In this document: piece by piece, positions 41,337 to 51,372 of the stretch
How the letters are laid out: the number at the start of each line of letters is the position of its first letter
Position numbering within the stretch: position 1 is the stretch's first letter
NCBI RefSeq assembly: GCF_001661265.1
Contig: NW_017567008.1
Span: forward strand, 36,315-100,314
Direction: 5' to 3'
Origin: Saitoella complicata NRRL Y-17804
Lineage: Eukaryota; Ascomycota; Saitoellomycetes; Saitoellales; Saitoellaceae
Length of the DNA stretch: 64,000 nucleotides
The notes under the pieces: model-generated
The model's input: only the letters and a program-made list of their open reading frames with translations
Database searches by the model: none
What the model was told of the DNA's origin: nothing
Translations under genes and position numbers: made by a program

Positions 41337-42650
41337 CTACCCCGTCCTCACCTCCTCATCCTCAACCCTCAGGCCCTCCTCCCTCCTCGCTTCCTCCTCC
41401 TGCTCTTCTTCCTCCTCCGCCTCGACATCACTCCCAGCATCATCCCCCTCTTGCTCTTCCTGCTCCTCCAATCCCAACCTCTTGACAACCCTCACAACAA
41501 TCGTCCCCACATCGGCCATCCCACCCATCCCCAAATCCCCACACGCCAAAACTTTCTCCACAGGATCCACGAACTCGACCCAACCCTGTTCCTCTTTAAC
41601 ACGGTCCATGTGGCGTTTCGTCGCGGGGTGGGTCCACATGTAGGTGTTCATTGCCGGAGCGGCGAGGATCGGGCGGTCGGGGGACCAGGCGCGCAGGACG
41701 GATGTACAGAGGTTGTCTGCCAGGCCTTGCGCGAGTTTGGCAAGCGTGTTTGCGGATAAGGGCGTGAGGAGGCAGATATCTGCCCAGCGTCGTAACTCGA
41801 TGTGGAGAACTGGTTCCCCAATCCCGGTCCATACGCGCCACTCATCTTCGTCTTCCCAGATTTTGACGCAGGCAGGTACTTCGGCGGTGTCGAAAAAGCG
41901 TTTCGAGGCTTTCGTGAGGACGAGTTGGATTGAGACGCCGCGGTACCTCAGGAGGGATTTGATGATGGTGGGGATCTTGATCGACGCCACAGACCCCGTC
42001 GCACAGATCAAGATATGATGACCCCTCTGCTCCTCCCCCTCAGCGGCACCGTTTCGTTCTTGTAGGAGCGCCGGCGCATAACTATCATGCATCATAACAC
42101 CCTGTCCGTGTCCGTGTCCGTGTCCGTGTCCATCCTTCCCACTCACATTTAAACTCGCCAGACTAGCACTCAACGCACTCCTCACACTCGGCACTGGACT
42201 CGTGCCCCGAGCTGAGGATGAGCCCCTTCCGACGGAGGACATCGGACTGGAGTTATCGTCGCGAGGTGGACGGGCGGGGAGTACGAATTGTGGATGGAGG
42301 TGGCCGTCTGCGTTACTTGGTGCGCGCGGGCGAGGCGAAGACGTCGTCCTACTCTCCTCATTCCCGATACCAGTACCATGCCCGGTCAACACTGAAGCTG
42401 TTGGCCTCATGGGGTTGGAGGAGGGAATGGGCGTAGGGTGCGTCGACGGCTCTCTACCGGTACCACTCCCCGGTGGACTCGGCGGCGGCATACCACTCCC
42501 CTTCACACCCATCTCTCCCTCCATGCTTAACGCGCCGCTGTTTGTAGGAGATGGACTCGGTTTGATGGCGCTGGGTGAGATGTGTGTCGTGCTTGGCGGG
42601 AGATGGAGAGGGACTGTGCTCGTTGCGGCGGAGGTTGTTTGTGTTGGCAT
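41337..42650 (-). CDS. Hal3/Cab3-type phosphopantothenoylcysteine decarboxylase / Ppz1 inhibitor
   Basis: 437 aa. A disordered Ser/Pro-rich N-terminus (about 210 aa, with an HG repeat coded by GTGTCC hexamers at 42105-42132) precedes the flavoprotein core, then an acidic tail of about 40 residues. The core shows ICATGSVASIKIP, the catalytic His in VLHIELRRWAD, APAMNTYMW and ACGDLGMGGMADVG, where the Cys reduces the intermediate. His, PAMN-Asn and Cys are all present, so this copy alone could form an active PPCDC (CoA synthesis). The acidic tail and N-terminus are as in Hal3/Sis2/Vhs3, which also inhibit the phosphatase Ppz1. Confidence 0.92.
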   Translation of the reverse strand: MPTQTTSAATSTVPLHLPPSTTHISPSAIKPSPSPTNSGALSMEGEMGVKGSGMPPPSPPGSGTGREPSTHPTPIPSSNPMRPTASVLTGHGTGIGNEESRTTSSPRPRAPSNADGHLHPQFVLPARPPRDDNSSPMSSVGRGSSSARGTSPVPSVRSALSASLASLNVSGKDGHGHGHGHGQGVMMHDSYAPALLQERNGAAEGEEQRGHHILICATGSVASIKIPTIIKSLLRYRGVSIQLVLTKASKRFFDTAEVPACVKIWEDEDEWRVWTGIGEPVLHIELRRWADICLLTPLSANTLAKLAQGLADNLCTSVLRAWSPDRPILAAPAMNTYMWTHPATKRHMDRVKEEQGWVEFVDPVEKVLACGDLGMGGMADVGTIVVRVVKRLGLEEQEEQEGDDAGSDVEAEEEEEQEEEARREEGLRVEDEEVRTG

Positions 42651-42901
42651 GATTTGATCTGCTTGATCTCGCTGTTGATCCGCTTTGCTATTCGTCCTCG
42701 TTGACTGGTGGTGAACTGATCGACTTGGTGATGATCCTGGGTAGATCCTGCTCCGCTTATCTCATGGTTGAATGGCTCGGTACTCCGGACCCCGGTGCTA
42801 TATACCCCAGCAGCCGCGGGTGACGTCGGCCGCGGCCCTGGCTCGGATCAGCTCCAGCACTGAACCCTCCATTTACTACAACAAACCGATCCATCTCCAA
42901 A

Positions 42902-43585
42902 ATGCCGTCTGACGCCTTCGACACCTCTCCACGCCTCTTCCGCTTCCGCTTCCCCGCGCTCCCTTCCTTCCTTCCCTCCCTATCCTCGACTGGAGTTTAC
43001 ATCGCCGGTGCCCTCTTCGCCCTCGGTTTCTGGGCTTTCATCGACGCGGCGGTGTATTCGAAGGTTACATCGGGCGGTGAGGTACATGTTACCTTCGTTG
43101 ATTGGATTCCGGGGATCTGCTCGGTGTTGGGAATGATTGTGTGCGTGTGCTAGAACCGAGTCTTCCTTAACCATTTGCTAATCATACGCACAGCATCAAT
43201 TCGATTGATAAGGCACGGCTCAATGGGGATTCGTTCTCGTACTCTGGAAGTGGAGTTGCCTGGAAGGCGAGACTATTTTTGTTCGTCGGGTTTGCGTTGA
43301 TGGCTGGTGGATTGGCTGGATCAATTGTACGTTCCCTTGTGCTTCCTCGAGGATAAGAATCCCAGGAGCAATTGCATTTCCCGCGTAATGTTTTTCATGA
43401 GTACTAACATAGCTCTCCAGACTGTCCTCACGTTGAAGTACCTCCTCCCCAACTATCCTTACCCCACGCTCTGGTTCGGTGTCGCGAACGTCCTAGCAAA
43501 CGGCTTGATCATGTTGAGTTCGGCATTGTTGTGGGTGGTGCAGAACGCAGACGACAAGGATTACCAGTACAACTTGACGATCTAA
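42902..43585 (+). CDS. VPS68: Vps68 (TMEM50/UPF0220 family)
   Basis: Three exons (42902-43140, 43194-43326, 43421-43585; introns 53 and 94 bp) give 178 aa. Four membrane segments are visible: GVYIAGALFALGFWAFIDA, WIPGICSVLGMIV, FLFVGFALMAGGLAGSI and the last, GVANVLANGLIMLSSALLW. Vps68 forms a complex with Vps55 in late endosomes and acts in sorting to the vacuole. The C-terminus QNADDKDYQYNLTI matches fungal members. A TATATA element at 42799-42804 lies in the spacer shared with Hal3. Confidence 0.93.
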
Positions 43586-43847
43586 ACCGTCGGTCTTGGG
43601 AAGAAAACAGAAGATAGCTATAGCGCAATGCCTCGAGCCGATCACTTGCGTCGAAGGAGAAAGAAAGCAAGCTCAACAAGGTTGACTACTATTTTGATTT
43701 TGGTATCAATTGTGTGTAAGGAAGGACACAAATCTCCTCCTTCAGAAGAACGCCCGCTCATGCTATATTTTCCGTTTTCCCACCTTTCACCACCCCACCG
43801 TACTCCATCCCTCTAGTTGTAGCTACACGTTTCGCAGAAGTACACGC

Positions 43848-44181
43848 TTATTTGCCCTTGAAGTCGGGGAAACAGGCCTCGAAGGTCTTGCCGTGCTTGT
43901 TCTCGGCGTGCTGGGCCAACTCAGGCTGACGGGTGGTCATGAGGAAAGTCTGGAAACAAGTCTTGCAGATAACGTTCTTGGCGGTCTCGTTCTGCCGTAG
44001 ACGTTAGATAATGGAGTAAGAGAGCGAACGATGGGGAGAACGTACGACTTTGAGCTGAGACTTAGCGGTAGCACCCGTGTTCTTCGCGTTACGCTCACGC
44101 TTCTGCTGGGCCTTGGCACCCTATGTGAATTGTCAACAAACTGCGTACCATGATGGTTATCCAGTTACTAACGTTTCCCAT
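43848..44181 (-). CDS. Small zinc-binding protein (At2g23090/4F5-like)
   Basis: Three exons (44173-44181, 44046-44120, 43848-43991; introns 52 and 54 bp) give 75 aa. It starts MGN/GAKAQQKRERNAKN. It ends with one zinc finger: CKTCFQTFL, QHAENKHGKTFEACFP (Cys-Cys-His-His). It belongs to the short nuclear/cytosolic zf family fused with a 4F5-like basic N-terminus, widespread in fungi and plants; the function is unknown. The first exon has only nine bases. It is convergent with Vps68. Confidence 0.9.
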
Positions 44182-44481
44182 TGTATAAGATGATAAAGAG
44201 AGACTGTTCTGTTCGTGGTCGAGACCGTTGTTTTTCTCCCTCCTAAAAAAGTTAGAGGTGCACTCCCGTGACTTACCCTGATCTCCACACTTGTCCCTAA
44301 GCCTGTCAAAATCCCGCCGTAAGGAAGATCACCGACCGAGAGAAACAAGCGACGTGCGACAATACCATTCCTGGCCTTCCATTCAATGCCCTGAGTGGCT
44401 CGTCCGCATCGCCGTTCTTCGTTCTATCCTTTCTCCGAGAGAGAGATCCTGATAATCTCAGCATCGTTCCATAAGCCGCCA
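44182..44481. promoter_or_regulatory. Divergent promoter, zinc protein / GPI13
   Basis: 300 bp between the two ATGs. The GPI13 frame is open back to a GTG at 44395, but no ATG precedes 44482. Confidence 0.4.
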
Positions 44482-47448
44482 ATGGATCTTCAATCTCGAG
44501 CACGGCTCGCGCAAGAAAAGTTGAGGAAGCAGAAAGGAGTAGGGGGTGGGAGTGTGAAGAGAGATGATCCGGTACAGGCTGCGAATGTGAGGGCGAGGAG
44601 GAAGTTTAAGGTGTCGTTGGCTTTGCTGGTGGGCGTTTTCTTGTGGTTTACGGGGTTGCACATTGGTGGATTATACCTCTTCACGAGGGGATTCTTGCTG
44701 AATCGGATCGTGTTGGATAATGTCTCTACGATGGATTCATTGGCATCAATAGGAGGGAACGCATATGATGGTGGGTGGCATCCCAAGATTTTTGACAAGG
44801 TCGTCATTGTCGTCATCGATGCCCTTCGTTATGATTTCCTTACGCCCGTGGAGGGGAGTTCAGCGGCATATCATAACGCATTTACGTTACCACATGAGTT
44901 GAGTTCTGCACACCCGGAAAACTCTCTGCTCTTCGAATTCATCGCCGACCCGCCCACGACCACTCTTCAGCGCCTAAAGGGGTTGACCACCGGCTCCTTA
45001 CCTACCTTCATCGACGCCGGATCGAACTTTGCGGGTACGGCGATTGAGGAAGATAACCTCATCCACCAACTCAAGGCACAAAACAGGACTATCGCATTTC
45101 TCGGAGACGATACCTGGACTAGTCTTTTCCCCGGCGCATTCGATATCTCACATCCCTACGATAGCTTCAACGTTTGGGACCTCCACACCGTCGACAATGG
45201 CGTGAAAGAACACCTCTTCCCTCTCCTTGCGTCAGCAAACCAGTCATCTTGGGATGTCCTCATCGCGCATTTCCTCGGCGTCGACCACGCTGGACACAGG
45301 TACGGTCCAGACCACCCCGCCATGACCGGAAAGCTGGGAGAGATGAACGAGGTCCTCACCCGCGTCGTGGAGCAGATTGCGGATGATACGCTTCTGGTAG
45401 TATTTGGTGACCACGGGATGGACGGTCGCGGTGATCACGGTGGTGATTCGTATGATGAAGTAAGTGCAGGTCTCTGGCTTTACTCCAAAGAACCACGATT
45501 CGCACCCATGTCGTCCGGACGGAGCATCAGCCAAGTCGACCTCGTACCCACCCTCGCTCTCGCCTTGGGTTTACCGATTCCGTACAACAACCTCGGCACA
45601 CCCATACCAGAAGTCTTCCTCGGTCTCGTATCGGATTACACAAATCTTGCATCGGTCACCAAGCTCGCCGCACACCAAGTTCAGCAATATGCTGCAACCT
45701 ACGGCACAGACCTCGACCTCACCCTAGCCCAATCATTCCTCGACCTTGCATCCAAAACAACGGATGCGAAGGAGCAAGTGGAGTTTTATGTGCAGTACCA
45801 GAAAGCTGTGTTAGAGGTGTGTCGACGCATGTGGGCACAATTCGACATGAGTAAGATGGTTACGGGTATCGTGACGTTACTCGGGAGTTTGGGCGTGTTG
45901 GCGGGGTATGTCCGCGGTACGTTTACACGGCAGAGCGGGCCCATCGTTGTTGCTGCAACGGTGGGAAGTGGGGTTGGCTCGGTCGTGATCATGCTCGTGG
46001 GGAGAATCTTGGGGTTGAGTGGGTTGAGTTGGGGTGAGCGTGCGGTGTTTGGGAGTGGAATGGGTTCGATGATGGGGTATGTTGGAATGTCGGTACTCTC
46101 CACGCCACAGCTCGAGTGTATCACCCCCCGAAATGCCTGGGGCTGGCTCGCGGCGTTCTTGACATTGACCCACGCCTCAATCTTCGCCTCAAACTCTTTT
46201 ACGGTGTGGGAAGACCGCGTCGTCCCATACCTTCTCAGTACATTCGGTTTCCTCGCCCTCCTCCACTCCTTCTCGATCTCAGTCTCGGGCGAGAGGTGGT
46301 TAGGTGTGTACCATTCCATGGTATTCATGGGTCTCACGAGGATCGCTGCCGGGATTCGGGTGTGTAGGGAAGAGCAAATGCCGAATTGCGTCAGCACGTT
46401 TTACTCGGGACAGAATACGACTGTGTCGAGTCTGTGGGCGTTGATCGGGCTAGGAATGGTGGCACTGTTGCTGCCGGGATTGATCAGGGCGTTTTTGCAT
46501 CAGACCAAGTCATATGAGGGCCCGGCGTCGATGTTTATCGGTGTTGGGCTGAGAATGGGGTTAGCGTTGGTGACAGTGTATTGGACGCTTGATACGGCCG
46601 ATAATGGGGAGTGGCTCGGTGAGGGCGTGGAGTCGCTTGGAGTTAAGTTGACTCTGGCGAAGATTGTCCTTGGGTTGGCAGTCGTTGCGGGAAATGTTGC
46701 GTGGGCATGGGGACAGCAGCTGTGTATCCGGGTGGATGTGAGGAAGAGTGCTGCTGCTGCTGCGAGTGCTGAGAATAAGGATGGGGTTCAGGTGGCAATT
46801 GTCGGGTATGCCAATGTATTTGGGTCATACTATTTGCTGTTCCTCCTAAACGCTTTCTTGGCGATTACACTGGTGTTGAAGCCGATGGGTGGACTGTCCT
46901 TTGCGATCTTGCTTTGGCAGTTGCTGACGTTGCTTGAGATTCTTGACCTGAATGGCATCACGGAATCGGCTATTGGCCCGGTTGTTTTGGGCTTGTTGGC
47001 TCATGCACATTTCTTCTCGACTGGGCACCAGGGAACATTACCCAGTATCCAGTGGGATACGGCCTTCATCGCCGTGGAGAAGGTCGTTTACCCAATTTCG
47101 CCGTTGCTGGTGATTCTCAACACATACGGCGCATTCGTTCTCACCACCCTCGCAGTTCCTCTTCCCATCCTCTGGAAGCGGAACCCGGAGACGTCACGGA
47201 CGCTGCGAGACGTTGGTGGAGCATGTGCTACTTACATCCTCTACCACGCCACCGTGACACTCAGCGCAGTGATCTTCGCTGGCTGGTTCAGGCGGCACTT
47301 AATGGTATGGAAGATCTTCGCACCAAGATTTATGATGGGTGCGTTAGGGTTGACGGTGGTGGACCTCATGGTGGCTCTTGCCGCTGTTGGGTTTGGAGCA
47401 GGGAGTACGATAAGCGCTGTTGCGGAGGTGTTTGGATACCGAGCATGA
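44482..47448 (+). CDS. GPI13: GPI ethanolamine-phosphate transferase 3 (Gpi13/PIG-O)
   Basis: 988 aa, no intron. It transfers phosphoethanolamine to the third mannose of the GPI precursor in the ER lumen, the group that links to protein. A cytosolic basic N-terminus and one membrane anchor (FKVSLALLVGVFLWFTGLHI) precede the lumenal alkaline-phosphatase-like domain. That domain has VVIDALRYDF (metal and phosphate), LTTGSLPTFIDAGSNF (catalytic Thr region), HFLGVDHAGHRYGP and VFGDHGMDGRGDHGG. About a dozen membrane helices follow. The RYGP and GRGDHGG signatures favour PIG-O over PIG-N or PIG-G. Confidence 0.94.
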   Translation: MDLQSRARLAQEKLRKQKGVGGGSVKRDDPVQAANVRARRKFKVSLALLVGVFLWFTGLHIGGLYLFTRGFLLNRIVLDNVSTMDSLASIGGNAYDGGWHPKIFDKVVIVVIDALRYDFLTPVEGSSAAYHNAFTLPHELSSAHPENSLLFEFIADPPTTTLQRLKGLTTGSLPTFIDAGSNFAGTAIEEDNLIHQLKAQNRTIAFLGDDTWTSLFPGAFDISHPYDSFNVWDLHTVDNGVKEHLFPLLASANQSSWDVLIAHFLGVDHAGHRYGPDHPAMTGKLGEMNEVLTRVVEQIADDTLLVVFGDHGMDGRGDHGGDSYDEVSAGLWLYSKEPRFAPMSSGRSISQVDLVPTLALALGLPIPYNNLGTPIPEVFLGLVSDYTNLASVTKLAAHQVQQYAATYGTDLDLTLAQSFLDLASKTTDAKEQVEFYVQYQKAVLEVCRRMWAQFDMSKMVTGIVTLLGSLGVLAGYVRGTFTRQSGPIVVAATVGSGVGSVVIMLVGRILGLSGLSWGERAVFGSGMGSMMGYVGMSVLSTPQLECITPRNAWGWLAAFLTLTHASIFASNSFTVWEDRVVPYLLSTFGFLALLHSFSISVSGERWLGVYHSMVFMGLTRIAAGIRVCREEQMPNCVSTFYSGQNTTVSSLWALIGLGMVALLLPGLIRAFLHQTKSYEGPASMFIGVGLRMGLALVTVYWTLDTADNGEWLGEGVESLGVKLTLAKIVLGLAVVAGNVAWAWGQQLCIRVDVRKSAAAAASAENKDGVQVAIVGYANVFGSYYLLFLLNAFLAITLVLKPMGGLSFAILLWQLLTLLEILDLNGITESAIGPVVLGLLAHAHFFSTGHQGTLPSIQWDTAFIAVEKVVYPISPLLVILNTYGAFVLTTLAVPLPILWKRNPETSRTLRDVGGACATYILYHATVTLSAVIFAGWFRRHLMVWKIFAPRFMMGALGLTVVDLMVALAAVGFGAGSTISAVAEVFGYRA

Positions 47449-47620
47449 CCCTGAGAATGAGAAAAGAGATGGCACGATACGTATACTAATGGAGGCGGCA
47501 AGGAAGGAGGGATACAAGCTTGGCATTATACTATAGTTTGGCGTTTGACTTTTGGCATATCGTCGCATACATGGGTGTTCCTATAAATAGACTTCCTTTC
47601 AGTTACATACCTTACCCGGC

Positions 47621-49780
47621 TCAGCGCGTGTCCTCGTCTTCTTCCTTGACCTCTTCGTCATCTCTATCACTTTCCTCCTCGAACCTCGCGAAAGGCGCAA
47701 CAGTCCCAACAGCGCGTTCTAATACTGCCTTAATTCTACTTCTCAAGGGTTCGAACCCACACTCAACCTCCAGCGTCTCCAGATTCACACTTGCTTTATG
47801 ATCGTCAACCACAATGTTGCATCCGACATCGGTGCTCGTCAACCATTCACCAAACTGCGCCTCGAGAAACATCAGGACACGCTCCAATCGTAACGCGGGA
47901 GTAACATTTGCATGTGAAGGATAGTGCGAGTGCGAACATGACTGATTTGTGAGTTTCACAGATGCCGGCGACGACTCCACTCCAAGTAGGATGGCGAGGA
48001 CAGCATCGGCAATAGAATCGTTCATGACATTTCCAACCCACTCAATCTCAAGTTCGTACTCCTCCACACAACGAATCGTGACGGTATCCATGACCTTGAA
48101 CATTGGTCGCTTTTCCTCATCCAGCTCCTTCCGAACAGCACCAAACATCTGCTCGAGATGAAACACGAGCAGGCTCACACCAGCACCAAACCGTACTCTC
48201 TGCTTCTCAACAACGATACTCGTCACCAACCCTGAGAACTCCCTCAGATCTTCTGCAGCCATGACACTCATCCCAAAGTCCTTCTGTACTAATACACCGC
48301 TCAGTATGACGCCGTTTGCTGGTGGTTTGGTCGCAAGGGATCCGATTGTCTTCGCAATCTTGTCACTGCGGAAGGGAAGCTGGAGAGGCTCGCAGTTGCG
48401 GGGGTTATAGATCTTCACTTGATCGTTCCCCTTGTAATGGGACATCAAGTTCGATTTCAAACGGCCCATGTTGTTCTGTTCGCCGTGGACAAGAATGATG
48501 TGTCGCGCCCCAATAGCATGGATAAACTCCTGGTTTTGTCTTCCGTCGACATGTGCTGCAAAAGAAAGTTCTTCGACTTGCATCCGCCGTGGTAGCGCCT
48601 GACCCGATAATGACTGAATCTCCGGCGGTTCATTGAGAATATGCTTTGCCATCGTACCCTCCACTGAGTAACCCGTCACCAACAGTGAATTCCTCGGGTC
48701 TGGACACCACCTCTCCAACAACTCCCTACTCACACCATTCTGTAACATACCCGGACTCGCCAGCATCACACACGGACCCACATCCTCAAACCGCTCCAAA
48801 CTCCTCAGACTCTGAATATGCTTGAAAATGAATGGATTCCGACCTTCGCCCTTCTCCTGCCCTTCACGGAACTTGCGGCGGATGTTGTCGTTCATCATGT
48901 TGATGTAGGTTTGATACACCGCCATACATTTCCGGGCAAGGGAGGAGGCGTAGTAAATCGGGACGGAATGAAGCTCAGGATGGTTCGTCCAGTATTCTTC
49001 TAGAATAAGAAGGAGCTCTTGTGCTCGTCCCAACGCAAATACAGGAAGAAGTGCGCGTCCACCTCGTCGTAGTGTTGAATGGATCAAATGAGTTAACCGA
49101 TTCTCCTTCTCTTCTCTTGGCTGATGTGCTGCTGTACCGTATGTCGACTCGGTAATCATAATATCCGGCTTCTCAGGCGGTACCTCAGCCACATTCAAGT
49201 GTCGATCTTCTTCTCTTGAGTAGTCTCCGGTAAACAGGATCTTCACGCCCGCGATCTCAATGAAGAACATAGCCGCACCCAACACATGTCCAGCATGGTA
49301 AGGTGTGATCTTGATACCGTCCACAATAACAGTAGAGTGATAATCAATCGTCTCAATCTTCTCATATGATGCCAACAGATCCTTCTCCTCATAAAGCTGG
49401 TCATCTGGTCCTACATTCGACACACGGACGAAATCAGACAACAACCACTTGTAGATAGCCTTTGTTGGGTGCGTCATGAACACTCTCCCTCTGAAATTGG
49501 TCTTCTGCATAACATATGGTAGTGACGCAGCATGGTCCAGATGGAAATGAGAAATCAAGAGTACGTCGACTGTTGACAGGTCGAATTCGTCGTAGAAGGG
49601 TAATGCAGCGAGACCAGTGTAGGCGGGGTGGACACCGGCGTCAAGCATGACGGTCTTGCCCTTGAACTGAATGATATGACATGATCTTCCAACCTCATTG
49701 CCAGCACCAAGGTTGGTAAATTCAAGGACATCACTTGGATCCACCGGGATCTCCACCGTCTCGGCCTTGCGTTTCGACAT
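47621..49780 (-). CDS. YSH1: Pre-mRNA 3'-end endonuclease Ysh1 (CPSF73)
   Basis: 719 aa, no intron. It is the zinc endonuclease of cleavage and polyadenylation factor. The metallo-beta-lactamase domain has SHFHLDH (HxHxDH at 78-83), the motif 3 His in PYHAGHVLG, GDYSREEDRHL and the beta-CASP region (ALLPVFALGRAQELLLIL, SSLARK). The RMKL-type core VEELSFAAHVDGRQN and HGEQNNM follow. The C-terminal about 200 residues bind Cft2/Mpe1 partners and end in an acidic tail. All metal ligands are present. Confidence 0.96.
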   Translation of the reverse strand: MSKRKAETVEIPVDPSDVLEFTNLGAGNEVGRSCHIIQFKGKTVMLDAGVHPAYTGLAALPFYDEFDLSTVDVLLISHFHLDHAASLPYVMQKTNFRGRVFMTHPTKAIYKWLLSDFVRVSNVGPDDQLYEEKDLLASYEKIETIDYHSTVIVDGIKITPYHAGHVLGAAMFFIEIAGVKILFTGDYSREEDRHLNVAEVPPEKPDIMITESTYGTAAHQPREEKENRLTHLIHSTLRRGGRALLPVFALGRAQELLLILEEYWTNHPELHSVPIYYASSLARKCMAVYQTYINMMNDNIRRKFREGQEKGEGRNPFIFKHIQSLRSLERFEDVGPCVMLASPGMLQNGVSRELLERWCPDPRNSLLVTGYSVEGTMAKHILNEPPEIQSLSGQALPRRMQVEELSFAAHVDGRQNQEFIHAIGARHIILVHGEQNNMGRLKSNLMSHYKGNDQVKIYNPRNCEPLQLPFRSDKIAKTIGSLATKPPANGVILSGVLVQKDFGMSVMAAEDLREFSGLVTSIVVEKQRVRFGAGVSLLVFHLEQMFGAVRKELDEEKRPMFKVMDTVTIRCVEEYELEIEWVGNVMNDSIADAVLAILLGVESSPASVKLTNQSCSHSHYPSHANVTPALRLERVLMFLEAQFGEWLTSTDVGCNIVVDDHKASVNLETLEVECGFEPLRSRIKAVLERAVGTVAPFARFEEESDRDDEEVKEEDEDTR

Positions 49781-50254
49781 ATCAACAGCTGTACCAAGCG
49801 TCTTGATGCGCTCGAATTATTTGGAGCGTCGGTGGAAGCACTGTCGAGAAACGTCAGTCAACGATCTGAGATGCGAAACGAGAGAACCCACGTTATGGAG
49901 TATGTCAGTAGCGAAACGGCAATCAATGGCAGCCCCAAAGCAAAGATCTCTGCTCTGGTGAACCGTATGGATTGCGTTGTCGCAGCAGGGCTCGCTCGTA
50001 CGTGCGTGTGCCTGGCATGGTTCGTGCAGTCGGCCCAACACCGCGACCGTAGCAGGCAGCGGGGAGCAAAGAGGAAGAAGTCCCAGCACATCCATCAAGC
50101 AAAACGTCAAGGGGGGAATGAGTTGGGTATAGACCAACCTCCAACCGTTTTCAACCAGCCAGTCATCTCGCAGCGCGACCGCGACACGTTAAAGCTCTGG
50201 TCTTTCGCGCCGGCAGTTATCCGCAACTTATTTCTTTGATATATATCGACGGAT
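49781..50254. promoter_or_regulatory. Divergent promoter, YSH1 / SPT small subunit
   Basis: 474 bp with no gene. ATATATAT at about 50238-50245 is a possible TATA element close to the small gene's start. Confidence 0.4.
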
Positions 50255-50507
50255 ATGGGTGCACTCAGGCGTTACCTCGATGTCGCCATCTACAGATGGA
50301 ACGTGACGCTTGCGCTTTACATGCTCGAACCCTTTGAGCGAGTTATTGCGAGTAAGTGTTCCCCTGATCGTCATATCGTCATATTGTCACAGAAGGTGTT
50401 CAGTGCGCTGACATGGATGTGTGATAGATATCGTTATCATTTTGTTGCTTTTGATGGTTGGATTCAGTATCTATAAGTCTGGGGACTTGATCATGGATCA
50501 CCTTTAG
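50255..50507 (+). CDS. Serine palmitoyltransferase small subunit (SPTSSA-like)
   Basis: Two exons (50255-50351, 50428-50507; 76-bp intron with GTAAGT donor) give 58 aa. The N-terminus YRWNVTLALYMLEPFER is the ssSPT amphipathic segment; one hydrophobic helix follows (NIVIILLLLMVGFSIY), with KSGDLIMDHL after it. Small subunits bind the Lcb1/Lcb2 dimer in the ER and raise activity of the first step of sphingolipid synthesis. The unspliced frame gives a 73-aa protein with a nonsense tail, so the gene is easy to miss. Confidence 0.88.
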
Positions 50508-51025
50508 AGAAGGGGTGGTGAGGGGGCTATACACACGAGTTGATTGGAAGGCGCGGTAGAGGTCCGCAGAAGCTTAAGACCTTCAGATGCAGAGAAAGTA
50601 TTGAGGCCGGGTCGGGCGTTGGCCATGGAGTCTTTGTTTGAGGTTTTGAGCTATTACTTTGGAGGCATCTAGGAAAAGGGGTTAATATCGAGGCATCTTG
50701 GCGAGGACGGATTTACGTTTCGATATCGTTGAAGAGATACGAATGAACAGAACCATCCCGCGCATATCCACGTACTTGAATATAGGGGTCAGTTCCTGCT
50801 CGTACGCGTCATGAAGAAATCATCCATCCGATGACGAACACCCTCATGTATACGATACATTGCATACCGATGACTCAAGGATTCAAGTTGATAAAACTAC
50901 GATATGGTCAATGTAGATACAACCTTGGAAGGCTCTGACAGGCTCGAAAAGTCATGCGTACCCTTCATAACACGACACAAACAACCTGAGATAAAGAGCT
51001 CGCGAGCAAAGATCTAAAGGCCAAA
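50508..51025. other. Gene-free spacer
   Basis: 518 bp between the SPT small subunit and 5S copy F. Nothing recognisable is present. Confidence 0.5.
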
Positions 51026-51144
51026 AGATACAGCACCCGAGTATTCCCAGCTGGTCTCCCACGCTAGCACTGACTGGGCCCTATGATGCTTAACTTAGGA
51101 GATCGGACGGGATCCTGTGCTTTCATCATGGTATGGCCGTATCT
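51026..51144 (-). rRNA. 5S rRNA gene, copy F (one variant base)
   Basis: 119 nt. It differs from the other copies at 51068 (plus strand c instead of t), in the GTACTAGC segment. Otherwise it matches, with a T4 run after it. It sits between convergent genes. Confidence 0.95.
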
Positions 51145-51372
51145 GGCAGTCTGTTTTTTTAAAATAGTATATAGCACGAATCCTGCACGATCTTCAATAC
51201 TTCGGCAGCAGGGAGAAAGGTTCAAGGCGCGTGCAGATTTAAGACGTGGAGGTGGGTATAACAGGAATAGGATGGCCAGGGTAAAGGTAGAGGACGTATG
51301 GTGGATCGGTTCGGCGATTTTCTATGGATTATTGTTCGTAAATATCCATTGCCCCGAGCTCGTTATGCCCAA

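Noticed and set aside
44395-44481. N-terminal extension of Gpi13 by 29 codons
   Set aside because: It begins with GTG; the first ATG is at 44482 and the family starts there.
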